From positions 1 through 12,815 of the forward strand of contig PLWR01000583.1 in assembly GCA_003165615.1 (NCBI GenBank): a stretch of 12,815 bases of DNA, in the 5' to 3' direction. The notes beneath the pieces are model-generated. The model was not told the origin of the DNA and ran no database searches. It saw nothing but the letters and a program-made list of their open reading frames with translations. The position numbers and the translations under genes were made by a program. Source of the DNA: Acidobacteriota bacterium. GTDB taxonomy: Bacteria > Acidobacteriota > Terriglobia > UBA7540. Shown in pieces: positions 6,572 through 12,815 of the stretch (position 1 is the stretch's first letter; each line of letters begins with the position of its first letter).

Positions 6572-6600
6572 TTGACCTTCACGAACGCTCCCATTAAAGT
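6572..6600 (+). promoter_or_regulatory. Promoter candidate for the secreted-protein gene
   Basis: TTGACC (6572-6577) and TAAAGT (6595-6600) with a 17-nt spacer match 5/6 and 4/6. A start near 6607 gives a leader of about 50 nt before the ATG at 6658. It is divergent from the aminotransferase promoter, with about 60 nt between the two -35 boxes. Confidence 0.45.
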
Positions 6601-6657
6601 GTCGGCACGAGTATGTATGGCACGATTCGGATTATAGCTTACATCGCAAGGTGGCCA

Positions 6658-7128
6658 ATGAAGGCCTCGGGAAGCACCTTATTGCTCGTCCTGCTCCTCT
6701 CCTCCGCCTCGGGCCAGGAAAAACCGGATTTTTCCGGCCGTTACCTGCTGAACCCACCGAAGCTCAGCAAGCATGAAAAGGCGCCCCCGCCCAGCTCCCT
6801 AAGGGTAACGCAAAACGAGCGGAGTCTCGAAGCCACAATTACGGAAGGCGGACATACAAGAACCACAAGGTACCTCCTGGATGGTTCACCCTCTGAAAAC
6901 CTCACGGAGGGCGGTATTCCGAGCAGAGACACAGCTCGACTGAAAGGGAAGGCGCTCACGATTGAATCCACAGTTACGAGGAATGCCACCGTACTGCACA
7001 TGAAGCAGAAGTGGCAGTTGTCCCGTGACTCCCAGACCCTGACGATTCATTCCAGCGTCCAAGGTACGAGTCTGGGCATAACCACTGACCTCTTCTCAAC
7101 GGACGAAATCTACACACGTCAACCGTAG
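6658..7128 (+). CDS. Secreted protein of unknown function, beta-rich
   Basis: This is a 156-residue protein exported by Sec. The ATG at 6658 follows AAGG by 6 nt and gives a textbook signal peptide: MKASGS, then the hydrophobic core TLLLVLLLSS, then a small-residue cleavage region ASG before QEKPDFSG. An in-frame ATG at 6613 would add 15 residues but bury the signal peptide and lies almost at the predicted transcription start. The mature part opens PDFSGRYLLNPPKLS and continues with alternating polar/hydrophobic strands (RSLEATITEGGHTRTTRYLLDG, KALTIESTVTRN, VLHMKQKWQLSRDSQTLTIHSSV). This resembles the DFSG-x-W/Y-x-L secreted hypotheticals that I recall as abundant in Acidobacteria, perhaps lipocalin-like. 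There is no lipobox cysteine, and mature cysteines are absent. Periplasmic or extracellular location is inferred; the ligand or role is unknown. Confidence 0.82.
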   Translation: MKASGSTLLLVLLLSSASGQEKPDFSGRYLLNPPKLSKHEKAPPPSSLRVTQNERSLEATITEGGHTRTTRYLLDGSPSENLTEGGIPSRDTARLKGKALTIESTVTRNATVLHMKQKWQLSRDSQTLTIHSSVQGTSLGITTDLFSTDEIYTRQP

Positions 7129-7287
7129 GTGAGGGGAGTCTCCGTCGCTCTGAAATGGTACGGGCCGCGAGTATCACCCAGCTTTGACCGTTCCTGTGTT
7201 GGGGTATCAACGAGAGTTAGCTGCCTACACAACAAACAGACGAGGGCTCCCGGCGCCGAGTCTCTCGCGGCGCATGAGGAGACTGAC

Positions 7288-7824
7288 ATGGACAAATACA
7301 TCAAGCTTGGAGTGGTACTGGGAGGGTATGCGGTTGCGTTCTCCGTGGCTTGTGTCCTTGTGTACGTCCGCCAGTTGCGGACATCGGGCTGCGACGCACA
7401 AGCGTCCGCGGGCATGTATGCGTGGGGTGACCTCATGCTGTTTGTTACGGCATTTAGCGTCCTGGCGCTCATCCCTACGGCAATGGGACTGTACTTTCTG
7501 CGCCCATACGAGAAGTTCTGGACAGTGCTTTCTATGCTTGCGTTGGCGGTTGCGATTACCGGCCCCGTTGGGGCGTGCCTGTCAGCCTTGGTTCTCAACG
7601 TGCGGCTTCAAGGGTTAGCCTGGGAGATGGCCGGGGGCTTGGGTTTTTTGCGCGCGATGGGTGCGCCTCTGTTGGCCATGGGCTTCCTCACCTGCGCGGC
7701 CTTCGCACCAGCCAAACGGCCACGCCGGGCTTTGCTGGTATCCACAGGACTCGAGTGCGCGGCGAGTGCCTACTTTTATGTTCATATGTGGCTGGCGGGT
7801 TTGCCATACGCCCGATGGCCATAA
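7288..7824 (+). CDS. Multi-pass inner-membrane protein of unknown function
   Basis: This is a 178-residue integral membrane protein. I chose ATG at 7288 (MDKYIKLGVVLGGYAVAF), preceded by GAGGAGA at good spacing; the 53-residue upstream extension of this frame has no membrane or domain character. Segments: LGVVLGGYAVAFSVACVLVYV (7-27), LMLFVTAFSVLALIPTAMGLYFL (about 48-70), VLSMLALAVAITGPVGACLSALV (about 78-100), a segment around LRAMGAPLLAMGFLTCAAFA, and a last one around LLVSTGLECAASAYFYV. The stretch ACDAQASAGMYAWGD-like (here CDAQASAGMYAWGD) after helix 1 and LYFLRPYEKFW after helix 2 are similar to a small family I recall from Acidobacteria, annotated only as hypothetical. The gap of 159 nt from the previous gene contains a GCGCCG/CGGCGC hairpin just before the ribosome site. 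No function can be assigned. Confidence 0.75.
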   Translation: MDKYIKLGVVLGGYAVAFSVACVLVYVRQLRTSGCDAQASAGMYAWGDLMLFVTAFSVLALIPTAMGLYFLRPYEKFWTVLSMLALAVAITGPVGACLSALVLNVRLQGLAWEMAGGLGFLRAMGAPLLAMGFLTCAAFAPAKRPRRALLVSTGLECAASAYFYVHMWLAGLPYARWP

Positions 7825-7971
7825 CCCATGGGCCCGCGAAATTGAGGGTCAAGACGCCAAAGCGCACGGTGGTCCGCACGATCGAGAGGATGGTTCTACA
7901 ACTACGCCCATTATGCCACCTGGGCCTTCGCGGCGCTCCTTTGGTATATTCTGATTCGCTACTTGCGAGGG

Positions 7972-8277
7972 ATGCCACGAATCAAAGTACCCACGGGTTC
8001 GGGCGAGATTCAGTTCTTTAAGTATCGCGGCGGCGGCCCGGACTTTGTCACTCGTTGGCCGGAGGTGCAAGGCTTCAGTGTGAATCTGGAGTTTTACTTC
8101 AGCAGGCAGGCGAGTTATCCGCAACACGTGCTCTACCTGGTGAAAGAATCGGGCGACCCTGTGCCCCTGTGCGGCTCGGTGGATGAAAAACTGATCGCAA
8201 GCCTCAAGGCAGAGTTAGAGCGCCTGCTTGGTGGCGCGGCACAGTCTGAGGCCGAGGCAAGCTCAGCGCCGTATTGA
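7972..8277 (+). CDS. Small protein of unknown function, probably missing its true N-terminus
   Basis: This is a frame of 101 residues from ATG at 7972 (MPRIKVPTGSGEIQFFKYRGGG) that ends with a helical, Ala/Glu-rich tail. The middle, PEVQGFSVNLEFYFSRQASYPQHVLYLV, looks like a beta-rich small domain. The start is doubtful: GAGGG abuts the ATG with no spacing, and TTG at 7963 has no ribosome site. The same frame stays open upstream to a TGA at 7843-7845. From 7891 to 7962 it encodes WFYNYAHYATWAFAALLWYI then LIRYL, an obvious membrane helix, yet that stretch has no ATG, GTG or TTG. I infer that the ancestral protein was membrane-anchored and that its start was lost by mutation, frameshift or sequencing error. 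It may be translated as a short form or be a pseudogene. Confidence 0.5.
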   Translation: MPRIKVPTGSGEIQFFKYRGGGPDFVTRWPEVQGFSVNLEFYFSRQASYPQHVLYLVKESGDPVPLCGSVDEKLIASLKAELERLLGGAAQSEAEASSAPY

Positions 8278-8360
8278 TCGACCCTAATCTGTCGTATGCT
8301 ATTCCGCTCTGGGACTGGTGCGAGCGGTTCCTACCCTACAAGATCAGCGAAAGGTTTCCA

Positions 8361-9251
8361 ATGGATCTTCAACCCTGCATTGAGGAATTGTATGCGCGCG
8401 AAACGAAGGAATTCGGCGAGGAATACTTCCGCGCCTTTGATGAATTCAAGACCGCACTGAACGAGGGCTGGGTGCGGGCGGCGGAGCCGGATGCAAGTTC
8501 GCCTTCCGGGTGGCGCGTGAATGGCTGGGTTAAGAAAGGAATCCTGATCGGGTTCCGCATTGGGCGCGTGGTGTCCATGCCGCCGCCTGGAGCGGCGATG
8601 TCCCCATCGCCGCAAGTCGTCGGTGGGGACACCGGCGCTACAGAATCCCAGTTCCACGACAAGCACACCTATCCCCTGAAGCAGCTCCCCGACGGTCAGA
8701 ACATCCGCGTGGTGCCCGGTGGGTCGTCGATTCGCGATGGCTGCTACATCGGCAAGAACGTCACCTGCATGCCGCCGATGTACATCAATGTGGGCGCTTA
8801 TGTGGACGAAGGGACCATGATCGACTCACACGCGCTGGTGGGTTCCTGCGCGCAGGTGGGCAAGCGCGTCCACATCAGCGCCGCGGCGCAAATCGGCGGC
8901 GTCTTGGAGCCCATTGGCGCGCTGCCCGTGATCATTGAAGATGAGGCGCTGATTGGCGGCAACACTGGCGTGTACGAAGGCACAATCGTGGGCAAAGGCG
9001 CGGTTCTGGCCGCCGGAACCATCATCACCGGCTCTACTCCCGTCTACGACCTGGTGCGCGACACTGTGCATCGGCGCGAAGGCGACTCCCCATTGAGAAT
9101 CCCCGACGGCGCCGTGGTGGTCCCCGGCTCACGCAACGTCACCAAGGGCCGCGGCAAGGAGTTGGGGATCTCCCTCTACACTCCGGTCATCATCAAATAC
9201 CGCGACGAGAAAACCGACCAGGCCGTGCGGCTGGAGGATTTGCTTCGTTAA
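8361..9251 (+). CDS. dapD: 2,3,4,5-tetrahydropyridine-2,6-dicarboxylate N-succinyltransferase
   Basis: DapD succinylates tetrahydrodipicolinate using succinyl-CoA, the committed step of the succinylase branch to meso-diaminopimelate and lysine. ATG at 8361 (296 residues) has AAAGG 6 nt upstream; the in-frame extension to TTG 8274 overlaps the previous stop and looks non-coding. An N-terminal helical domain (about 1-60) leads to GWVKKGILIGFRI. After a loop, FHDKHTYPLK and RVVPGG start the left-handed beta-helix: CYIGKNVTCMPPMYINVGAYVDEGTMIDSHALVGSCAQVGKRVHISAAAQIGGV, here listed as positions 128-181, then LEPIGALPVIIEDEALIGG (182-200). YVDEGTM carries the conserved acid Asp149. The C-terminal part has GSRNVTKG and SLYTPVIIKY. 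Compared with the 274-residue E. coli enzyme there are about 19 extra residues at 76-94, encoded exactly by a palindromic element. No other dap gene is adjacent. Confidence 0.95.
   Translation: MDLQPCIEELYARETKEFGEEYFRAFDEFKTALNEGWVRAAEPDASSPSGWRVNGWVKKGILIGFRIGRVVSMPPPGAAMSPSPQVVGGDTGATESQFHDKHTYPLKQLPDGQNIRVVPGGSSIRDGCYIGKNVTCMPPMYINVGAYVDEGTMIDSHALVGSCAQVGKRVHISAAAQIGGVLEPIGALPVIIEDEALIGGNTGVYEGTIVGKGAVLAAGTIITGSTPVYDLVRDTVHRREGDSPLRIPDGAVVVPGSRNVTKGRGKELGISLYTPVIIKYRDEKTDQAVRLEDLLR
8588..8642. repeat. Palindromic element inserted in frame within dapD
   Basis: Left arm 8588-8605 and right arm 8625-8642 (18 nt each) are reverse complements at 15 of 18 positions; the innermost GTCCCC/GGGGAC is perfect. 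The left half alone forms a second, perfect 8-bp hairpin (GCGGCGAT at 8592-8599 with ATCGCCGC at 8606-8613), so two alternative folds exist. The element encodes roughly residues 76-94 (P-rich, then VVGGDTGAT), precisely where E. coli DapD has a short loop between FRI and the YFDK motif. Low-complexity content, palindromy and length close to a multiple of three suggest a mobile REP-like or Rickettsia-RPE-like sequence that landed in a tolerant surface loop. Confidence 0.75.
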
Positions 9252-9287
9252 TTAGTATCCGGAATTGGCGGCTAACAAAGAGGTCTT

Positions 9288-9303
9288 AGAGCCGTACCGC
9301 TCT
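9288..9303 (+). terminator. Weak hairpin downstream of dapD
   Basis: AGAGC, a 6-nt loop CGTACC, and GCTCT form a 5-bp stem about 37 nt after the dapD stop, followed by CTATTTCCC, which has only a short T-run. It could end part of the dapD transcript; otherwise the 89-nt gap before the methyltransferase shows only that gene's ribosome site. Confidence 0.25.
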
Positions 9304-9340
9304 CTATTTCCCATACTTTGGTTTTCTTCAAGGGAACCGC

Positions 9341-10189
9341 ATGCAACCCGATCAAGAAATCGTCGACCGTTGGAGCCGTTCCGCTCCATTCTGGGAGAAA
9401 CATCGTGACATCATCCGGCAGATGTTTGCTCCCATCACTGACGCCCTGATTGAGGATGCGCGGATTGGCAGCGGAGAAACGGTTCTGGATGTTGGCACCG
9501 GATCCGGCGAGCCGGCGTTGACTCTGGCGACCCTGGTGGGGCCGGAAGGAAAGATCAATGCGATCGATCCGATTCCCGGAATGGTGGAGGCGGCGCGCCG
9601 GGAAGCTGACCGTCAGGGACTCAAGAACGTGCAGTTTGATATCGCCTTTGCCGACCATCTCCCCTTCCCCGCCGACACGTTCGATGCCGCCGTCAGCCGC
9701 CTCGGCGCGATGTTCTTCCCCTCTCCAATCGATGGCATCCGCGAGATCCTGAGAGTGCTGAAGCCCGGGCGCAAACTGGCGCTCGCGGTCTGGTCTTTTG
9801 CCGAAAGGAATCCCTTCCACTCGGTGCTGTCAGAGGTCATGGACAGGCATGTTCAGCCGCCCCCGCTTGCGCCGGATGCTTTGGAAGCATTCCGCTTTGC
9901 CCTTCCCGGCAAACTGGTGGAGATTTTCGCCCAGGCTGGCGTCGTGGCTCCATCGGAGCGGTTGCTGGAATTCAAGATACAAACAGATCATCCCGTCGAA
10001 GCGTATTGGTTATTCCGCCGTGAAATGTCTGAGAAGATCCGGGAAAAGCTCAAGGAGCTTCCCGCGCAGCAGCAGGCTGCAGTGGACCGCGACGCACTCA
10101 AAGCCCTTGCCCCGTACTTCACCGGCAGCGGAATGAGCTTCCCGGGCGAGGTTTTGATCGTGAGCGGAACCAAGCCGCATTCCCGCTAG
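9341..10189 (+). CDS. Class I SAM-dependent methyltransferase (UbiE/Methyltransf_11-like)
   Basis: This is a 282-residue cytosolic methyltransferase of the Rossmann-like class I fold. The ATG at 9341 has AAGGGA about 6 nt upstream. SAM-binding motif I is TVLDVGTGSGEPAL (47-60), followed by the ribose-binding acid in INAIDPIPGM (72-81) with Asp76. Motif II/III regions are ADHLPFPADTFDAAVSRLGA (104-123) and the post-motif LKPGRKLALAVW (140-151). The C-terminal about 120 residues are a helical cap (PLAPDALEAFRFALPGKL and DHPVEAYWLFRREMSEKIRE), typical of UbiE-related small-molecule methyltransferases. The substrate cannot be deduced: it lacks the full MenG/UbiE signature, and its neighbours (dapD upstream, a convergent DUF1186 gene downstream) give no pathway hint. 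It may be read through from dapD, 89 nt upstream. Confidence 0.9.
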   Translation: MQPDQEIVDRWSRSAPFWEKHRDIIRQMFAPITDALIEDARIGSGETVLDVGTGSGEPALTLATLVGPEGKINAIDPIPGMVEAARREADRQGLKNVQFDIAFADHLPFPADTFDAAVSRLGAMFFPSPIDGIREILRVLKPGRKLALAVWSFAERNPFHSVLSEVMDRHVQPPPLAPDALEAFRFALPGKLVEIFAQAGVVAPSERLLEFKIQTDHPVEAYWLFRREMSEKIREKLKELPAQQQAAVDRDALKALAPYFTGSGMSFPGEVLIVSGTKPHSR

Positions 10190-10246
10190 CCGATCAACCA
10201 TCGCCAACGAAATTCCGTTCCCAATTGCGGTGAAGTGTAATGCCCA

Positions 10247-11191
10247 TCAACGCCCGCAGCATTTCTTATACTTTTTCCCACTGCCGCACGGGCAGGGCTG
10301 ATTGCGGCCCACCTTCGGTTCGGTCCGGCGAATGGGCTCCGGGATATAGTGCCCGGCCCCGAACAGCGGCAAGGTGCCGTCAGCGTCATCCTCCAACCTT
10401 GGTTGCCCCTCTTCCCCTTTAATGCCAGCGCCCGCCCCTTTTCCCCCACGCTCATGCTGATGGAAGGAACTCCACCAGGTGATGGCCTTCGCAGTATCTG
10501 TGATCAGGCGATTTCGATGTCGGGATTTTTCCAGCGCCACTTCCGGGCTCACGTCGAGCAGTTCTTCGACCTCCTCCCAGCCAATTGACCAGGGATCGAC
10601 AAGCCCCTCGTCGTATGCCTGCCGAATCTCTGTTGCGAATTCACGTGGGCCAATATCGGCGCAGGCATTCGCCAGGCCATCCCAGACCGCGCTGTGCCTT
10701 CGCACCAGGGTTTGAAAAAGGTGGCGGAAGTATGCTGTGACCTCGTCCCGGCTCAGCCTGCCGAAGACCATGAGCGTCACCAAGCCGTCCAATGCGGCGC
10801 CGCGAACGTAATCATTGGCGCTTTCATTCTCCACCAGTTCCACCATGCCACTAACATCGCCATCCGAAACTGAGGCGAGAATGCTGGTCAGGTCCTGCGT
10901 CACCACACTGCCAGCCAATTCAAATGGGGTCTCGCCCGGCGCAGAAAAGATCTTGACCAGCAAGGAGTAGGCGCGGGTCTCCCGAAACTGCGCCAGCAAA
11001 TACATGGCATAGATATGAACGTTGCGATCCTTATCCTCCGCAAACAGAGCAGGATCTCTGGCCACATCCTCCAAAACTGCAAGGAGGTGGGGAATAATCT
11101 CTTCACGCTGGGCAACCGCTTCCTCCAGGGCAATGCGCGGCACCTCCGTGTGCTTCCGGTCAAGCTCAGCCAGAATCTCTTCCACGTTCAT
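10247..11191 (-). CDS. DUF1186 domain protein with C-terminal SEC-C zinc motif
   Basis: This is a 314-residue cytosolic protein. The start ATG at 11191 has a strong GGAGGAG site. Residues 1 to about 215 match what I recall of the DUF1186 family (opening [22 protein letters not shown], then [34 protein letters not shown] and [15 protein letters not shown]). The repeated helix pairs look HEAT-like. A polar, Gly-rich linker (about 245-285) leads to the SEC-C motif [17 protein letters not shown], with zinc-ligand cysteines Cys300, Cys302, Cys311 and Cys312. In SecA this motif binds SecB and ribosomes; in stand-alone proteins it is used as a small docking module. By inference this may be a scaffold linked to translation or export, but no function is proven. 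It is convergent with the methyltransferase and divergent from the acetolactate synthase gene. Confidence 0.9.
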   Translation of the reverse strand: MNVEEILAELDRKHTEVPRIALEEAVAQREEIIPHLLAVLEDVARDPALFAEDKDRNVHIYAMYLLAQFRETRAYSLLVKIFSAPGETPFELAGSVVTQDLTSILASVSDGDVSGMVELVENESANDYVRGAALDGLVTLMVFGRLSRDEVTAYFRHLFQTLVRRHSAVWDGLANACADIGPREFATEIRQAYDEGLVDPWSIGWEEVEELLDVSPEVALEKSRHRNRLITDTAKAITWWSSFHQHERGGKGAGAGIKGEEGQPRLEDDADGTLPLFGAGHYIPEPIRRTEPKVGRNQPCPCGSGKKYKKCCGR

Positions 11192-11217
11192 CAGACTCCT
11201 CCAAAAGAAACCCTGTT

Positions 11218-11247
11218 ACCATAAGCGCATTCCCCTGCCTCAGTCAA
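11218..11247 (-). promoter_or_regulatory. Promoter candidate for the DUF1186/SEC-C gene
   Basis: On the minus strand TTGACT (11247-11242) and TATGGT (11223-11218) lie 18 nt apart, matching 5/6 and 4/6. Transcription would begin about 20 nt before the start codon at 11191, just enough for the strong ribosome site. Confidence 0.4.
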
Positions 11248-11284
11248 AGCCGGCGGGCATGAAATCCAGCCCACCAAGAAAACG

Positions 11285-11315
11285 GTTGACTGCAAAAATC
11301 CAGGCATGGTATTTT
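11285..11315 (+). promoter_or_regulatory. Promoter candidate for acetolactate synthase
   Basis: TTGACT (11285-11290) is followed 19 nt later by TATTTT (11310-11315), preceded by TGG as an extended -10. The spacing is long, so an activator or the extended -10 might compensate. The start point would be near 11322, within the palindromic operator-like site at 11320-11335. Confidence 0.4.
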
Positions 11316-11319
11316 TACC

Positions 11320-11335
11320 TACCGACTGGTCGGTA
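11320..11335. promoter_or_regulatory. TetR-family-like operator palindrome
   Basis: TACCGACTGGTCGGTA has perfect 7-bp arms around a 2-bp centre. The TACCGAC-NN-GTCGGTA form is typical of operators bound by TetR/AcrR-type repressors. A further half-site, GGTCGG, lies at 11345-11350. The palindrome overlaps the predicted transcription start of the downstream acetolactate synthase gene and sits 32 nt before its ATG, a classic repression position. No regulator gene is in the window. Confidence 0.6.
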
Positions 11336-11367
11336 TTAAAGATTGGTCGGATTTTGAGAGTGACATC

Positions 11368-12815
11368 ATGGGTAGGGCTGTTTCCGGTTCTGAAATCCTG
11401 CTTGAAAGCTTGAAGCGCCAGAAGGTGGACGTCTTCTTTGGACTTCCGGGGGGCACCGTGCTTCCCCTCTACGACGCCCTATACAGTGGCGGCATTCGCC
11501 ACCTGCTGGTGCGGCATGAGCAGGCGGCGGCCTTTGCGGCTGACGGCTATGCGCGCGTCACCGGCAAGCCCGGAGTCTGTTTGGGAACCTCCGGCCCTGG
11601 CGCCACCAACCTCATCACCGGGTTGACCTCCTCGATGATGGATTCCGTTCCCGTCGTCGCCCTGGCTGGTCAGGTGCCGACGCCGCTGATCGGCAAAGAC
11701 GGCTTTCAGGAAGCGGACATCATCGGAATCAGCCTGCCTTCCACCAAGCGGTCATTTGCCATTCGCAAAGTGGAGGACATTCCCAGCATCATCGATCGCG
11801 CATTTCGCGCCGCGGTTTCCGGGCGGCCGGGACCCGTGCTGATCGACCTTCCCAAGAACGTGCTGATGGAGATGACAGAGCCTGTCTACCCCGCCACGAT
11901 GGGGGCGACGGAGCCGGAGCGAAAGCGCGAGTTCAGTGACGCAGACATTGAGCGCGCGGCCGACATGATTCTGGAAAGCCGCCGCGCCGTGCTCTATGTG
12001 GGCGGTGGAATTGTTGCCGCCGATGCGTGGAAGGAATTGCGCGAGGTGGCCGAGATTACGCACATTCCCGTAACCACAACGTTGATGGGCTTGGGCGCGT
12101 TTCCTTCGCACCATCCGCTCTCGCTTGGAATGCTGGGCATGCACGGTTCCTATGCCACCAACATGGCAATCTGCAACTGCGACCTTCTGGTTGCCCTTGG
12201 CGCGCGGTTTGACGATCGCGTGACGGGCCGCTTGAACGGTTTTGCCACGGGCGCGAAAAAGATTCAATTTGACGTTGATCCTTCCGAGGTCAACAAGAAC
12301 GTGCGCGTGGATCTCTCCGTGGTGGGCGATGCGCGGCAGGCTCTCGAGGCGCTGATTGACGTGTTAAAGAGCCGCAAGGCAGCTCCCACTGCCGAACGCC
12401 GGCGCTGGATGCAGCGCATCGAATCATGGCGTGGCGAACACCCACTGACGTACGACCGTTATGCCAACACGGTGAAGCCGCAGATGGTGATTGAAGCCGT
12501 GGCCCAGCGCGCTGCGGACGACGCCATCATCTCCGTCGATGTGGGCCAGCACCAGATGTGGACGGCGCAGTTCTACAACTTCAAGCAGCCGCGCACGTGG
12601 CTCTCCTCCAGCGGACTCGGCTCCATGGGCTACGGCTTCCCTGCGGCGATGGGCGCGCAGATGGCGTTCCCCGATCGCCAGGTGATTGCCTTCGTCGGCG
12701 ACGGCGGATTCCAGATGACGCTGAACGACCTGGCCACGGTGGTGCAATACCGCGTGCCGGTGAAGATTGTCATCATCAACAATCGCGCCCTCGGAATGGT
12801 GCGCCAGTGGCAGGA
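11368..12815 (+). CDS. ilvB: Acetolactate synthase (acetohydroxyacid synthase) large subunit, cut by window edge
   Basis: This ThDP- and FAD-dependent enzyme makes 2-acetolactate from pyruvate (or acetohydroxybutyrate with 2-oxobutyrate), opening valine, leucine and isoleucine synthesis. The visible 482 residues cover most of a subunit of about 560-600. The start is ATG at 11368 with a weak GAGAG site. Catalytic Glu51 lies in VRHEQAAAFAADGYAR. TSGPGATNLITGL (74-86), GRPGPVLIDLPKNV (152-165), the FAD-domain blocks VGGGIV and GMLGMHG, LGARFDDRVTGR (277-288), the ThDP-contacting QHQMW (394-398), SSGLGSMGYGFPAAMGA (414-430) and the metal-binding GDGGFQM...NN (444-472) are all present and typical of biosynthetic enzymes rather than other ThDP oxidases. 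The small regulatory subunit gene ilvN and ilvC are expected downstream, outside the window. Symbol ilvB versus ilvI/ilvG cannot be separated here. Confidence 0.95.
   Translation, partial: MGRAVSGSEILLESLKRQKVDVFFGLPGGTVLPLYDALYSGGIRHLLVRHEQAAAFAADGYARVTGKPGVCLGTSGPGATNLITGLTSSMMDSVPVVALAGQVPTPLIGKDGFQEADIIGISLPSTKRSFAIRKVEDIPSIIDRAFRAAVSGRPGPVLIDLPKNVLMEMTEPVYPATMGATEPERKREFSDADIERAADMILESRRAVLYVGGGIVAADAWKELREVAEITHIPVTTTLMGLGAFPSHHPLSLGMLGMHGSYATNMAICNCDLLVALGARFDDRVTGRLNGFATGAKKIQFDVDPSEVNKNVRVDLSVVGDARQALEALIDVLKSRKAAPTAERRRWMQRIESWRGEHPLTYDRYANTVKPQMVIEAVAQRAADDAIISVDVGQHQMWTAQFYNFKQPRTWLSSSGLGSMGYGFPAAMGAQMAFPDRQVIAFVGDGGFQMTLNDLATVVQYRVPVKIVIINNRALGMVRQWQ

Noticed and set aside
7184..7210. 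TTGACC ... TATCAA as a promoter for the membrane-protein gene
   Set aside because: The spacer is only 15 nt and the -10 match is poor, so support is too weak to list as a feature.
7129..7287. 53-residue N-terminal extension of the membrane protein
   Set aside because: No ribosome site or domain character; ATG 7288 follows a strong GAGGAGA and starts directly with the first membrane helix.
7184..7618. 144-residue plus-strand frame overlapping the membrane protein
   Set aside because: Out-of-frame shadow with Trp/Arg/Cys-rich low-plausibility composition.
8274..8360. N-terminal extension of dapD from TTG at 8274
   Set aside because: It overlaps the previous stop codon, adds 29 residues without family similarity, and the ATG at 8361 has a clear ribosome site.
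11752..12267. 171-residue minus-strand frame inside acetolactate synthase
   Set aside because: Antisense shadow of a conserved enzyme; His/Arg-rich composition and no ribosome site.

Overview
The window looks like chromosomal DNA of a GC-rich, free-living bacterium. Acidobacteriota is my best guess. It rests on the style of several small proteins of unknown function (a secreted protein whose mature part opens PDFSGRY, a short polytopic membrane protein, coiled-coil proteins inside a trp gene block), on DUF1186/SEC-C and class I KDPG-aldolase proteins, and on dispersed palindromes. There is no 16S or marker gene to confirm it. I see no tRNA, rRNA, CRISPR array, transposase, phage gene or plasmid gene.

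Layout. (1) 1-2777, minus strand: a tryptophan block read trpC > trpF > two small related coiled-coil genes > trpB, which runs off the left edge. (2) 2778-3116: a divergent intergenic region with a promoter candidate in each direction and several hairpins. (3) 3117-3782, plus: KDPG/KHG aldolase (eda). (4) 3946-6402, minus: a DegT/DnrJ-type PLP aminotransferase followed by a membrane-bound histidine kinase without a response regulator. (5) 6658-8277, plus: three unknown proteins, namely a secreted one, a multi-pass membrane one, and a small one whose true N-terminus seems to be lost or shifted. (6) 8361-10189, plus: dapD (lysine/diaminopimelate pathway) and a class I SAM methyltransferase. (7) 10247-11191, minus: a DUF1186 protein with a C-terminal SEC-C zinc motif. 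(8) 11368 to the right edge, plus: the acetolactate synthase large subunit, opening branched-chain amino acid synthesis.

Most recognisable genes belong to amino-acid or central carbon metabolism (Trp, Lys/DAP, Val/Leu/Ile, Entner-Doudoroff). The unknown genes are interleaved and do not form an obvious accessory island or defence system.

The most unusual signals are not genes. A ~55-nt palindromic element sits in frame inside dapD and adds about 19 residues to a loop. Two long inverted repeats built of 7-nt units each begin exactly 7 nt after a stop codon, inside minus-strand gene pairs (trpC/trpF and aminotransferase/kinase). A near-perfect TetR-type operator overlaps the likely start point of the acetolactate synthase promoter. 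A pair of diverged coiled-coil paralogues is embedded between trpF and trpB.
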